64,000 nt of DNA. It comes from CBDAKK01 sp965216965 (GTDB lineage: Bacteria; Spirochaetota; Spirochaetia; WTKD01; G963693115). This document shows positions 46,376 through 55,767 of this stretch, piece by piece (the first letter of the stretch is position 1; every line of letters starts with the position of its first letter). The position numbers were made by a program, and so were the translations under genes. Under the pieces are notes generated by a model, which worked only from the letters and a program-made list of their open reading frames with translations, did no database searches and was not told the origin of the DNA. The stretch lies in assembly GCA_965216965.1 (NCBI GenBank), contig CBDCGX010000050.1, positions 1 to 64,000 of the forward strand, read 5' to 3'.

Positions 46376-48256
46376 TTATATCCTCCGCAATATTATTTTT
46401 TTCTTTAAAGGGTTATATTTTCTCCCCGACCATTCCATTCCTATATGTCTTGAAAATTCTAAGACATTAAGTCTCACACCATGTACCACTACTGCAAGCA
46501 ATGCCATAACTAAATTAAGCGTGTGTCCCAATGCTATTACTAGTATACCAGAAACTATAGATATTCCGCCAGACTCCATAATTCCTTGTCCCATGCCATT
46601 GAACGAGATTGCTATAGAAAACGATGCCAATCCAACAGCATATAATCGTATATATGATATTATATCAGCAAAAGCACCCACACTATCAAGTCCTATCGTT
46701 ATAACATTTGCTACTCCCTTGAGAGCACCTATAAAAATATTTTTCCCTTTCTTTTGTTCGGATGTAAGTACTATTGTAATAAAACCAGCAACAATCAGTG
46801 TTAATGCATAATCAGGCATTGGAAAATTCTCTCCTAATAATAATCGTAAAACAAGAAAAAAAAGTCCAATTAGCATACTAGCATTACCTATTTGATTGAG
46901 AGATGCAAGAAACCCATCTGATTTAAACAATCGTATACATCCCAGAAAATGTGCAATAGTGAGTTGTATAATTCCAACTCTAAATGCGAAAAGTTGCACA
47001 TTTACAGCACTCTCGGGCGAAAATGCAAAAAACTGTGGAAACACAAAAAATGAAAAAGGATACACCTTTGAAATAGGTTCATATCCAAACCAGTTCCCAG
47101 TAATGGCACCCCATGCAATTGTAGTAAACGAGAACCATAAAAAAAGATATTGAACTAAACTTATTTGGTTCCCTTTCACTTGAGATATAATTATCGTTAT
47201 AAAGGTTACAAGTAAGAGTATACTACCATATCCAGCATCACCTATTATCATTCCTACAAAAAGAGACATAAACGCTAAAAATAAGAAACTTATATCTACC
47301 TCTCTATATCCTGGATCAACATCCAAAAATGAAAATAATGGTTTTATAATACGAATAGGTGCAAAGTTTTTTATTTTTGTTGGAACATCCTCATCATCCT
47401 CACTTGGTCTTTGACATACTAATCCCCACCCATATTCTTCTACCGATTTATATAGCTCTGCAATACTGTCTTCTGGAACATATCCATCAAACAAAAATAA
47501 TCCATCTTTATTTTTTGCCCCACAAATAGCAGCTTGCTTTGCAATTTCGTTAGAAAGCTTTACATTTTCAGTTAACAGCGTGTGTTTATATTGTAAATTG
47601 TTCTTAATTTCTGCTCTATAAAGTTCTCTTCTCTTTATAAGGCTTTCTTTTCTCTCTACTATCTCAGAGTAGGTCATATCTAAAAACTGAATTGGAACCC
47701 AATCATCAGGAGCCTTAAAGGAGGCTTTCTTTAAGGAAAACACTGCCCATAATGACTTTTTTTTGTCTTTATGAAAACATACAAATGAATAATTGCTACC
47801 TTCTGTAGCAGTTTCCTTATTATGAGCTTGAATACGTTTTAACGTCTCATCTCGTCTCGTGTTATAAATACTGAGGAGAACACCTTCTTTTTCAAGTTCC
47901 TTTACATCATGGTTGCTTGAATTGCCAAAACACTTTGCAAATTCCTCCATAGATTCAAGCTCAGATATCTCTTTTGTTAAATCATTTACAAGAGTATTTA
48001 CTTCGGTGATCTCACCTACAACTTCTCTTACACTTTTACGAGCAAGATTCCCTAAAAAAGAATCTTCTTTTCCCGAAACATTTTCAAGCACTGTAATTGC
48101 AGTTGACACATTAGCATGATTCTTTAGCACATCCAAATCAGAATCTATTTCTCCAAAACTAAGATCTACAATACCTAGCTCCTGTAGCTTAGCAATATCT
48201 TCTTCTAAGAATTTAGAAAAGAATAATAACTGTACTTTATTCATTGGAACTATCAT
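46376..48256 (-). CDS. atpI: V-type ATPase subunit I (a-type stator and ion channel)
   Basis: A 626-residue protein with a soluble N-terminal half of long helices (about 1-330) and a C-terminal half of seven or eight membrane helices. VDISFLFLAFMSLFVGMIIGDAGYG and the late HTLNLVMALLAVVVHGVRLNVLEF are typical of subunit I; the latter region carries the channel residues. GGAGG precedes the ATG at 48256, where the gene overlaps atpD by four bases. It follows the order D-I-K. Confidence 0.94.
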   Translation of the reverse strand: MIVPMNKVQLLFFSKFLEEDIAKLQELGIVDLSFGEIDSDLDVLKNHANVSTAITVLENVSGKEDSFLGNLARKSVREVVGEITEVNTLVNDLTKEISELESMEEFAKCFGNSSNHDVKELEKEGVLLSIYNTRRDETLKRIQAHNKETATEGSNYSFVCFHKDKKKSLWAVFSLKKASFKAPDDWVPIQFLDMTYSEIVERKESLIKRRELYRAEIKNNLQYKHTLLTENVKLSNEIAKQAAICGAKNKDGLFLFDGYVPEDSIAELYKSVEEYGWGLVCQRPSEDDEDVPTKIKNFAPIRIIKPLFSFLDVDPGYREVDISFLFLAFMSLFVGMIIGDAGYGSILLLVTFITIIISQVKGNQISLVQYLFLWFSFTTIAWGAITGNWFGYEPISKVYPFSFFVFPQFFAFSPESAVNVQLFAFRVGIIQLTIAHFLGCIRLFKSDGFLASLNQIGNASMLIGLFFLVLRLLLGENFPMPDYALTLIVAGFITIVLTSEQKKGKNIFIGALKGVANVITIGLDSVGAFADIISYIRLYAVGLASFSIAISFNGMGQGIMESGGISIVSGILVIALGHTLNLVMALLAVVVHGVRLNVLEFSRHIGMEWSGRKYNPLKKKIILRRI

Positions 48257-48852
48257 GCACTTACCTCCACTATACGAGATTTTGTGATTTTACCACGTAC
48301 AACACTTGCCGTTTGTTGATCTCCTAAATAAATTTGTATAATTCTTATGAGCTTTTTTGTTTCGGGTATTTTCACCTTCTCAAAAAGATTTACCCGTTGT
48401 ATTGTAATCTGTAATTCTCTTGATATAAGTGCATATTGCTTTTCTAAGACTTCTATTTTAGCGGCCATTTCAAGCACATTTCTAACTGCTTCAATTCCAT
48501 CGTCAATCCACCATGGTGTAACTATAAAATCATACTCTTTTATTTCACAATCAAGTGAGCGGAAAATTGGAATACTAACTCCCGCAATATTTTGCTCATC
48601 AGTATTAAGCGTTATATGAATAATATATTCTTCTATAAGCGGTGTGCCATAATCTCCAAAAACTGATATCCAAGATTGAATGTTTTCATAATAGGTTTCA
48701 TACTCTGCACGAAGTGTTTGTACCTGATTTTGTATCTTCTGCAACATAGACTGCAATTGCTGTTGCTTCAGTTTCAAAGTAGGAAGATATCTATTGAATC
48801 GTTTAAGAGAATCTTTTTGTTTTTTTAATTCGTTTTTTGTAAGTTTTACCAT
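48253..48852 (-). CDS. atpD: V-type ATPase subunit D (central rotor shaft)
   Basis: A 199-residue coiled-coil protein. The N-terminus (LTKNELKKQKDSLKRFNRYLPTLKLKQQQLQ) and C-terminus (VNLFEKVKIPETKKLIRIIQIYLGDQQTASVVRGKI) match subunit D, whose two terminal helices form the rotor axle inside the A3B3 head. The ATG at 48852 has no strong ribosome site. It lies 66 bases after atpB. Confidence 0.93.
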   Translation of the reverse strand: MVKLTKNELKKQKDSLKRFNRYLPTLKLKQQQLQSMLQKIQNQVQTLRAEYETYYENIQSWISVFGDYGTPLIEEYIIHITLNTDEQNIAGVSIPIFRSLDCEIKEYDFIVTPWWIDDGIEAVRNVLEMAAKIEVLEKQYALISRELQITIQRVNLFEKVKIPETKKLIRIIQIYLGDQQTASVVRGKITKSRIVEVSA

Positions 48853-48918
48853 TGTATTTCTAAACTATAAATATATGTATGCACCACAATTCTCACAAAT
48901 CCTACCATGTGTATACTC

Positions 48919-50217
48919 TTATCCTTTTTTTGCCCAAAACTTTTCAATAAGCGAAGACTTTAATCCCACTTCGTGCGATTCAAAGCATTCTGCCAAAATC
49001 TCCCATCCTGTATCTAACGCCTTCTCAAGTGGCATATTAACAGATAAATCCATAAGTTTCTCTTCAAAAAGAGTTCCATATTTTATAAGTTTTTTATCCC
49101 ACTCAGATATTCTAAAACCCATAGACTGTTTTTCAAGACTCGATTTATAATTTGCATACAATTTAATGAGTCCATCCATAATAGCACGGTGGTCTTCTCG
49201 TGTCTTTCCATTTACTATTTGTTTCAATCGAGAAAGAGACCCAAATGGTTCAATCCTTCCTCCACGTAAGTAATACTGTCCCTCGGTTATATATCCTGTA
49301 TTATCGGGAACCGGGTGTGTTACGTCATCGCCAGGCATTGTAGTAACACTCAATATAGTAATAGAACCCGCTCCTTCAAAGTCAACTGCTTTTTCATATC
49401 GTGACGCAAGTTGACTATAAAGGTCTCCAGGATATCCACGATTAGATGGAACTTGCTCTTGAGTAATTGCAATCTCTTTAAGACTATCTGCAAAATTTGT
49501 AAGATCACTTAAAAGAACTAAAACCTTCTTACCTCCAATTGCAAATCGTTCTGCAATGGCAAGACTTGAGTCAGGCACCATTAATGCTTCTACAATAGGA
49601 TCAGATGCAGTATGTACAAAAAACACTGTTCTAGAAAGCACTCCCCCTTCCTCAAGGGCCTTTCTAAAAAAAAGATAGTCATCATATTTAACACCAATAG
49701 CTCCAAGTATAATAATATCTACTTCGGCTTGAAGTGCAATACGTGCAAGCAATTGATTATAAGGTTCTCCAGACACTGAGAATATTGGTATCTTTTGAGA
49801 TTCCACAAGAGTATTAAACACATCAATCATAGGTATTCCTGTACGTACCATCTTTGTAGGAATAATTCTTTTTGCAGGATTTACGGAAGGCCCCCCAATC
49901 TCTATAAGATTATCAGATAGCTTCGGCCCATTATCGCGGGGCTCACCTCTTCCGTTAAAGATTCTACCGAGTAAATTTTCAGAAAAAGACACCTTCATAG
50001 GATTTCCCAAGAATGTAACACTATCAGTGCTTGATACTCCACGACCACCAGCAAATACTTGCAACGAAACGAGATCGCCCTTAAGCCTAATCACTTCTGC
50101 AAGAGAATCTCCAAACCGTGTATTTACAACAGCCGTTTCTCCATACTTAACCTCCGTCGCTCTCACATTGATAACATTTCCACTTATTGACTCTATTTTT
50201 GTATAAACCTTATGCAT
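48919..50217 (-). CDS. atpB: V-type ATPase subunit B (non-catalytic)
   Basis: The regulatory nucleotide-site subunit, 432 residues from the preferred ATG at 50217, which has AAGGAGG just upstream; a frame start at 50235 adds six residues without family similarity. NGRGEPRDNGP, GIPMIDVFNTLVESQKIPIFSVSG (with the degenerate P-loop typical of B), DVLVLLSDLTNFADSL-type block and YPGDLYSQLASRYEKA are all present. It overlaps the atpA end by eight bases. Confidence 0.96.
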   Translation of the reverse strand: MHKVYTKIESISGNVINVRATEVKYGETAVVNTRFGDSLAEVIRLKGDLVSLQVFAGGRGVSSTDSVTFLGNPMKVSFSENLLGRIFNGRGEPRDNGPKLSDNLIEIGGPSVNPAKRIIPTKMVRTGIPMIDVFNTLVESQKIPIFSVSGEPYNQLLARIALQAEVDIIILGAIGVKYDDYLFFRKALEEGGVLSRTVFFVHTASDPIVEALMVPDSSLAIAERFAIGGKKVLVLLSDLTNFADSLKEIAITQEQVPSNRGYPGDLYSQLASRYEKAVDFEGAGSITILSVTTMPGDDVTHPVPDNTGYITEGQYYLRGGRIEPFGSLSRLKQIVNGKTREDHRAIMDGLIKLYANYKSSLEKQSMGFRISEWDKKLIKYGTLFEEKLMDLSVNMPLEKALDTGWEILAECFESHEVGLKSSLIEKFWAKKG

Positions 50218-51991
50218 TGGATCCTCCTTCTGCACGCAAAACTACTTCTGCTTTTTCTTCGTATCCATCAAATTTCTCATTTATATGAGAATGTATTTTT
50301 TTCAATACTTCTTCAAACTCAGTACTCTTCCATTCCTTTCCATTATAATCCAGAAAATGCTGAGTTAACTGAGAAATCCATGTCCGAGCTTCTTCTTTAG
50401 TTGGAAACAAAAATTTTCCAAAAAGAACCTTGAATACGATAGAAAATGTAAATTTTTGTCTTTCCAGATTTACAGAGCAATCAACTTTGTCAAAAGCATC
50501 TTGTTGGAGATATACCGCATCTAAAAACTCTCCTTTGAGATATATAACATAGTCATCTATACTCGTACCTTCTTCTCCAACCACCTTCATCATTTGTCCA
50601 ATTTCATCACCTTGAGCAAGACGTTCATGCGACATGTGTACTAATAAACGAGATATAGGCCCCTTATATTTACTCCAACTCTCCAAAGGATGTATAGATG
50701 GATATTTACGTGCATCTGAACGTTCTCGGGAAAGCCCATGAAAAGCCCCTACAACTTTAAGCGTAGCCTGAGTAACAGGCTCTTCAAAGTTTCCCCCTGC
50801 TGGACTCACAGCCCCGCCTATTGTAACAGATGCCACCGTTCCGTCTTTTAACATAACTCTTCCTGCTCGTTCATAAAACGATGCTATAACAGATTCAAGA
50901 TATGCAGGGAATGCTTCTTCGCCTGGTATTTCTTCAAGTCGTCCTGACATTTCTCTCATAGCCTGTGCCCAACGAGAAGTACTATCTGCCAAAAGCAAGG
51001 CATTAAGCCCCATTTGTCTATAATATTCAGCAAGCGTCACCGCGGTATACACCGATGCTTCACGAGCTGCAACTGGCATTGAACTTGTATTACAAATAAT
51101 AATGGTCCTATCCATCAACGATCGTCCCGTCTTTGGATCTACAAGCTCGGGAAATTCTCGTAGCGTCTCAACAACCTCTCCAGCTCGCTCACCACAGGCG
51201 GCAATAATTACAATGTCCACCTCGGCATTTCGACTCGTAATTTGCTGCAAAACAGTTTTTCCCGCACCAAAAGGTCCTGGAACACAATATGTTCCTCCAA
51301 GTGCAACGGGGAAAAAGGTGTCTATAATTCTCACTTTTGTAACCATAGGATCCACTGGCATAAGTCTTTCTTTATAGTTAGTAATTGGGATTTTTACGGG
51401 CCAAGAAAATGTCATTGTAAGATTTCTTTTTTTCCCATCATCCGATACAATTGTTGCAATCGTTTTTGTTATGGGATATGTTCCCGAAGAAACAATATCA
51501 CTAATTTTCCACGAACCCTGTACATCAAAAGGAACAAAAATATTATGAGTAAATATTCCTTCCGGGACACTTCCTAAAACATCTCCTGCAGTTACAACAT
51601 CTCCGCTTTTTGCCAATGAAGTAAATTTCCACTCTATCTTTTTATTAAGAGGCTCAATATACACACCTCTATCTAAGAAAAAACCACATCGCTCGGCAAG
51701 TTCATTAAGAGGATTTTGCAAACCATCATATACATGTCCTAAAAGACCTGGTCCCAATTCTACAGTTAAAAGTAGATCAGTAAACTCTACTTCATCGCCT
51801 ACCTGAATACCCTTGGTAACTTCAAAAACTTGTAACTCAGCTGTTTCGCCTCGCACACGAATAACTTCTGATTTCAACTTCTTGCCATCGCTTACTTTTA
51901 CATATGCAACTTCATTCATAGAAACCTTGTCTTTTATATTCACGGTGACCATATTTCCATTTACACCAAAAACCGTTCCTTTTACACTCAC
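50210..51991 (-). CDS. atpA: V-type ATPase subunit A (catalytic)
   Basis: The ATP-hydrolysing or ATP-making subunit, 593 residues. Walker A is GPFGAGKTVLQQI, with the catalytic glutamate region ACGERAGEVVETL, DSTSRWAQAMREMSGRLEEIPGEEAFPAYL and the V-type-specific long N-terminal insert (non-homologous region, about 110-200). It starts with GTG at 51991, preceded by AGGAGG, and its GTGA junction overlaps the DUF2764 gene stop. Confidence 0.97.
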   Translation of the reverse strand: MSVKGTVFGVNGNMVTVNIKDKVSMNEVAYVKVSDGKKLKSEVIRVRGETAELQVFEVTKGIQVGDEVEFTDLLLTVELGPGLLGHVYDGLQNPLNELAERCGFFLDRGVYIEPLNKKIEWKFTSLAKSGDVVTAGDVLGSVPEGIFTHNIFVPFDVQGSWKISDIVSSGTYPITKTIATIVSDDGKKRNLTMTFSWPVKIPITNYKERLMPVDPMVTKVRIIDTFFPVALGGTYCVPGPFGAGKTVLQQITSRNAEVDIVIIAACGERAGEVVETLREFPELVDPKTGRSLMDRTIIICNTSSMPVAAREASVYTAVTLAEYYRQMGLNALLLADSTSRWAQAMREMSGRLEEIPGEEAFPAYLESVIASFYERAGRVMLKDGTVASVTIGGAVSPAGGNFEEPVTQATLKVVGAFHGLSRERSDARKYPSIHPLESWSKYKGPISRLLVHMSHERLAQGDEIGQMMKVVGEEGTSIDDYVIYLKGEFLDAVYLQQDAFDKVDCSVNLERQKFTFSIVFKVLFGKFLFPTKEEARTWISQLTQHFLDYNGKEWKSTEFEEVLKKIHSHINEKFDGYEEKAEVVLRAEGGSNA

Positions 51992-52599
51992 TTGTGTCCT
52001 CCTGTTATACCATCACGAGAAAAGCCTGCTTTTTCTACAAGTGTACTTGTTAATTTTTCCCAAGCAGTCTGCCCCTTTGTTTTCACAAAATTGCGAAATC
52101 TATAATATAATTTTAATTTATATCCATAAATAATTACATTCTCAATAGAAAATTGATACTGTGCATTACGGTGTTCTAAATATGCCCACAGTGCCCTTCC
52201 AATAATCCCCTCTCGTTCAAGTGGGTTTTTTGCATTCTGAGCTTCTGCAAGTACAATTGAAGCATCTGCTGACACGGGCACTCTTCCGTTTTGTATTGTA
52301 TGTACATATGTTCCTCCCCTCAATACCGACCACCGCTTTTGTGCTACAGCATCTACTATAGAAAACCGATACTCAATGAGATCATGAACTAAAGGAATTG
52401 TGCTTTCATAAGGACTATTTATAGCACACTCTATATTTTTGGTATCTCCGCTAGAAAGAACGCTACTACATACCGCTAGAAATCCATCTTCAGTTGGAAT
52501 TGAATCTTGTTCTTTTCTATTAGTCGAAACATCATCTGGGAATGAAAAATCTATAGATAAATGAGGAAGTGTCGAAAGAAGATACACACACCCTGACAT
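51988..52599 (-). CDS. DUF2764-type protein of the V-ATPase operon
   Basis: A 203-residue protein sitting between atpE and atpA, where chlamydiae and spirochaetes carry a conserved unnamed gene (DUF2764 family by my recollection). It begins VYLLSTLPHLSIDFSFPDDVS and has the helical stretch YRFSIVDAVAQKRWSVLRGG. Position and the absence of a subunit C gene suggest it may replace the C/d-type linker between rotor and K-ring, but this is inference. It starts one base after the atpE stop and overlaps the atpA start. Confidence 0.75.
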   Translation of the reverse strand: MSGCVYLLSTLPHLSIDFSFPDDVSTNRKEQDSIPTEDGFLAVCSSVLSSGDTKNIECAINSPYESTIPLVHDLIEYRFSIVDAVAQKRWSVLRGGTYVHTIQNGRVPVSADASIVLAEAQNAKNPLEREGIIGRALWAYLEHRNAQYQFSIENVIIYGYKLKLYYRFRNFVKTKGQTAWEKLTSTLVEKAGFSRDGITGGHK

Positions 52600-52600
52600 A

Positions 52601-53200
52601 TTATTGTAATAACTCCCTTAATGTTGGAGTCAAAAATTCAGTAAGTGATTGAGATAGTGCTCTTTCTGTAAAATCAAATTGAAGAACACCATCTCCTTCT
52701 CGAGATACCATAAAACCACTCAAAACCTTATCACTTGATTGTATAGTTATTTTCTCTCCTTTTTCTTTTAAAAGGCCTTCTATCGCAGATTGAGTAATGC
52801 GTTGTGCATCTTCTTTAGAAAGAGATAGGAAAATATTTTTCTCATTTCCAAAATCCCATTTAGAGAGAGCCTGTGTAATAATTTCTTTTAGTGATTCTGT
52901 TGTAAGAACATCTCTTGTTTTCCGCTCAAAAAAAGCTCGCAATATTTTTTCAAGATCACTTTTGACTACAAGCAATAAATCCCTATGTGCTTGAATAAGT
53001 GCATCCTTCCCTCTTTTTTCAAGAACATGGGCCTCAGATTGTGCATTCTCTACAATATGTGTAGCTTCTTGTCTTGCTTCTTGCATAATGGCATCTGCTT
53101 TTTTCTGCGCTTCAGCAATTATACCTTCAGCATGTTTTTTACCTTCTTCAATACCGTAGTTCTTAACCTTTTCAATAAGTGTATCTATTTGTACTTCCAT
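52601..53200 (-). CDS. atpE: V-type ATPase subunit E (peripheral stalk)
   Basis: The 199-residue protein has a long charged N-terminal helix (KHAEGIIAEAQKKADAIMQEARQEATHIVENAQSEA in several heptads) and a globular C-terminal half, as in subunit E, which ties the head to the stator. It is the first gene of the operon. The ATG at 53200 follows a GGAG site. No separate subunit F, G or C gene is seen; DUF2764 is the only extra. Confidence 0.88.
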   Translation of the reverse strand: MEVQIDTLIEKVKNYGIEEGKKHAEGIIAEAQKKADAIMQEARQEATHIVENAQSEAHVLEKRGKDALIQAHRDLLLVVKSDLEKILRAFFERKTRDVLTTESLKEIITQALSKWDFGNEKNIFLSLSKEDAQRITQSAIEGLLKEKGEKITIQSSDKVLSGFMVSREGDGVLQFDFTERALSQSLTEFLTPTLRELLQ

Positions 53201-53466
53201 ACATACTCCTACAACTGTAAATATGTTTTACGCATAGCAAACATGCGTATTTTCATCTCTATTTTATCATAATATCATAATATCACTATTAAAATATAAC
53301 TCTATAACTTTAAGTAAAGAATACATGGTTACAACCGCCATAGCTTTATTAAAAATATCATTGCATAATAATCTCTATAACTATCAACAACATGAATTCT
53401 CTATTTATTTATAAGTATATCATAAAACAGGTACATCAAGCAACACCATTATGACAAAATTTTATA
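53201..53466. other. Intergenic region upstream of the V-ATPase operon
   Basis: About 265 bases without a gene. On the minus strand it should hold the atp promoter; an eight-base near-repeat GATATTAT/GATATTAT/GATAAAAT occurs near 53260-53285. A 7-bp hairpin (53229-53235 with 53243-53249, loop AGCAAAC) lies in the expected 5' leader of atpE. Confidence 0.4.
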
Positions 53467-54372
53467 TTAAGAATATCTATACACAATTCTTTTTGCCATA
53501 TCATAATACGATATTCCAAAGAGCAACATATGTATCATTATATGATATAAACTATATATACTCAATCGTTCCCATGCATTTTTCTCAAGTGGCCAACTAT
53601 CACTATAGCCATTATAAAAACCTTTTGGATATCCTCCAAAAAGTGTAGTAAGTGCTATGTCCACCTCACGATGTCCATAATATATTGCGGGGTCTATAAA
53701 TACAGGGATAGTTTTATTTTCATGTTCCTTCCACATATGATTCCCAGCCCAAAGATCGCCATGTAATAATGATGCCCTTCCATCATCAGGTGGCAATAAA
53801 AAATGTGAGAGATTTTTACACAGTGTTTCGTATGCTACTACAAATTTCTTATCAAGTAAATACTTATCAAGTACGGCTTTTAGAATAGGTAATAGTCTTT
53901 TTTCTTTAAAAAAAACCACCCAATCTTCACTCTGACTATTATCTTGCATTACAGTTCCAGCAAATGTGTTTCTTGTAAGACCACAGCTAGAAGATTGGGT
54001 GTTCTTATGAAACTGTGCTACATCATACCCAAATTCATAATAATTCTCATCATGAGGATGACCTTCATTTATATACTCCATTAAAATATAATCATCTCCA
54101 AAGGCGTATACCTGAGGCACATATAAACTATTACATTCCAAACATGCCTTTTTCATTTTTACAAGCGAATATGCTTCTACTTCAAAAATATCTTTTGCGT
54201 ATATAGAATTGTTTTTTTTATAAAAGAGTTCCTTGCCACTATTTAGCCTTATTCTTCTTGCGGTGCTAATACATCCACCACCACACAATACTTCGTGCGT
54301 TATTTTTGCTCCATCAAAAAGCTTAATTATTGCTTCGTTTAATGATAAAAAATGCAGGGACATTTCACTCAT
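53467..54372 (-). CDS. Fructosamine/ketosamine-3-kinase family protein
   Basis: The catalytic loop HGDLWAGNHMW and the metal loop IDPAIYYGHREVDIALTTLFGGYP are those of the fructosamine kinase branch of aminoglycoside-phosphotransferase-like kinases. The N-lobe starts CGGGCISTARRIRL. These enzymes phosphorylate sugar-modified lysines to repair glycated proteins; the bacterial YniA type is the closest. I start at ATG 54372 (AGGAAAAATT before it) rather than the TTG at 54408. The tail, ending FGISYYDMAKRIVYRYS, is complete. A 20-bp palindrome lies just upstream. Confidence 0.88.
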   Translation of the reverse strand: MSEMSLHFLSLNEAIIKLFDGAKITHEVLCGGGCISTARRIRLNSGKELFYKKNNSIYAKDIFEVEAYSLVKMKKACLECNSLYVPQVYAFGDDYILMEYINEGHPHDENYYEFGYDVAQFHKNTQSSSCGLTRNTFAGTVMQDNSQSEDWVVFFKEKRLLPILKAVLDKYLLDKKFVVAYETLCKNLSHFLLPPDDGRASLLHGDLWAGNHMWKEHENKTIPVFIDPAIYYGHREVDIALTTLFGGYPKGFYNGYSDSWPLEKNAWERLSIYSLYHIMIHMLLFGISYYDMAKRIVYRYS

Positions 54373-54386
54373 AATTTTTCCTAAAA

Positions 54387-54406
54387 GCGAATGTGTACAC
54401 ATTCGC
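54387..54406. promoter_or_regulatory. Perfect 20-bp palindrome upstream of the fructosamine-kinase-like gene
   Basis: GCGAATGTGTACACATTCGC at 54387-54406 is an exact inverted repeat without spacer. It ends 14 bases before the chosen ATG (54372). The two-fold symmetry and G+C-rich ends in AT-rich surroundings suggest a dimeric repressor site. If translation began at the upstream TTG it would instead be coding. Confidence 0.55.
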
Positions 54407-54481
54407 AAAACCCATCATTAAGTAATGCATTTCATATAGCACATGCCATTCCATAATGGCAGCAATCATACTATAACCATA

Positions 54482-54555
54482 TGATGGTGGAGGGACTTGA
54501 ACCCCCGACACAACGGATATGAGCCGTTTGCTCTAACCACCTGAGCTACACCACC
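54482..54555 (-). tRNA. tRNA-Met (anticodon CAU)
   Basis: A full cloverleaf folds on the minus strand: acceptor GGTGGTG pairs with CACCATC (one G:U), D arm GCTC-AGGTGGTTA-GAGC, anticodon stem AACGG/CCGTT with loop CTCATAT (anticodon CAT), T arm GGGGG-TTCAAGT-CCCTC, discriminator A. CCA is not encoded. The acceptor resembles elongator methionine tRNA of other bacteria. The same anticodon is used by the lysidine-modified tRNA-Ile2, which cannot be excluded by eye. It is not the initiator type, as the first acceptor pair is normal. Confidence 0.93.
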
Positions 54556-54568
54556 GTCCTTAACTACT

Positions 54569-54598
54569 ATCATAAAACAATTCTTTATTGTTTATCAA
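54569..54598 (-). promoter_or_regulatory. tRNA promoter
   Basis: On the minus strand TTGATA (54598-54593), an 18-base spacer and TATGAT (54574-54569) form a good sigma-70 promoter 13 bases before the tRNA 5' end. A TATAAT at 54601-54606 on the other strand lies six bases before the glk ATG, so the two divergent promoters nearly touch. Confidence 0.65.
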
Positions 54599-54612
54599 GC
54601 TATAATATTAAT

Positions 54613-55749
54613 ATGAGTATGTATTGTGTAGCATGTGATTTAGGAGGAACCAATATAACCATTGGACTTCTTACATTTTCTCATAACAAGCAAAACAAAT
54701 TCCCAGTATTGCTCGCTATAGAAAAATACAAATCAAAAGACTTCCCTTCTATTATTGAACCAATTAAGAACGCTATGAAGATTTTCTCAGAGACCTACTC
54801 TATTTCATCACCCATCTTGTGCATCTCTGCAAGTGGACCCATTACAAAGGGCTTGTGTACTCCAAGCAATCTTCCAAGGAGCTATATTCTCTCTCAAGAA
54901 AAATTGGAAACAGAATATAATACAAAAGTATATCTTATAAACGATTTTAGTGCTATAAGTTACGGAATAACTACTATGATAGATCAAAAGAAAATATATC
55001 ATATTCCTGACACAGCACAATTACACTACAATACAGACCAACCTCATTCTTTTCATTCCTTTGCCATAGTAGGAGCTGGAACAGGACTTGGAACTTCGCA
55101 GGCACATTCTTATAACCATATGTTATTTACACAAGCAGGCGAAGGTGGGTGGATGGATTTTTCTCTATCAGCAGATAGCTTCTCTTATAAACTATATGAT
55201 TTTGCATCACACTCAAATCTCCTCCATGCTACAAATACAGCTTTTAAACATCGCCCCGTGTGTTGGGAAGACATTATTTCTGGAGGAAGAGGGATTTTTC
55301 TTATTTGTAATTTCTTAAAAGAATATTGGAAAAATAGGGTTGATATAGATATTGCATATCTTACTCATTTAATATCTAATACAGAATCTCACAACATTGG
55401 TGAACAATTAAGCATAGATGCCCAAAACGATAACACAAGCTCATGTGCCGTATTAGAAGTCTGGTCATATTTATATGCACGATCATGTAACAATCTCACT
55501 ATTTTTGGATTATTTGATGCACTATTTTTAGCAGGGGGTATTGCAGCAAAAAACATATGGCTCTTTGCAGAACCATATAAATATTCAAAATGTCTTCCTC
55601 AGAAAAGCTTTGCAGATAGCTTTACCAAAGGATACAATAAAACTATAAGCAATCTCCTTAAAAGGGTTCCCCTCTATATAATTACAGACTACAATGTATC
55701 ACTTTATGGGTGTGCTTTTTTTATACAACAAAAGATGCAAAGATCATAA
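54613..55749 (+). CDS. glk: Glucokinase (Glk family)
   Basis: Phosphorylates glucose with ATP at entry to glycolysis. The phosphate loop CDLGGTNITIGLL opens the protein. SASGPITKGLCTPSNLPR and INDFSAISYGI (glucose-binding N and catalytic D) follow, then VGAGTGLGTS and GEGGWMDFS. The ROK zinc motif is absent, so it is the E. coli-type Glk family. At 378 residues it is a little longer than E. coli Glk. The ATG lies six bases after TATAAT and has no Shine-Dalgarno; another ATG follows two codons later. Confidence 0.9.
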   Translation: MSMYCVACDLGGTNITIGLLTFSHNKQNKFPVLLAIEKYKSKDFPSIIEPIKNAMKIFSETYSISSPILCISASGPITKGLCTPSNLPRSYILSQEKLETEYNTKVYLINDFSAISYGITTMIDQKKIYHIPDTAQLHYNTDQPHSFHSFAIVGAGTGLGTSQAHSYNHMLFTQAGEGGWMDFSLSADSFSYKLYDFASHSNLLHATNTAFKHRPVCWEDIISGGRGIFLICNFLKEYWKNRVDIDIAYLTHLISNTESHNIGEQLSIDAQNDNTSSCAVLEVWSYLYARSCNNLTIFGLFDALFLAGGIAAKNIWLFAEPYKYSKCLPQKSFADSFTKGYNKTISNLLKRVPLYIITDYNVSLYGCAFFIQQKMQRS

Positions 55750-55767
55750 ACACGACTATAATAAAAA

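Noticed and set aside
54482..54555. Initiator tRNA
   Set aside because: The first acceptor base pair is a normal G:C and the anticodon stem lacks the three consecutive G:C pairs of initiator tRNA, so it is elongator Met (or Ile2).
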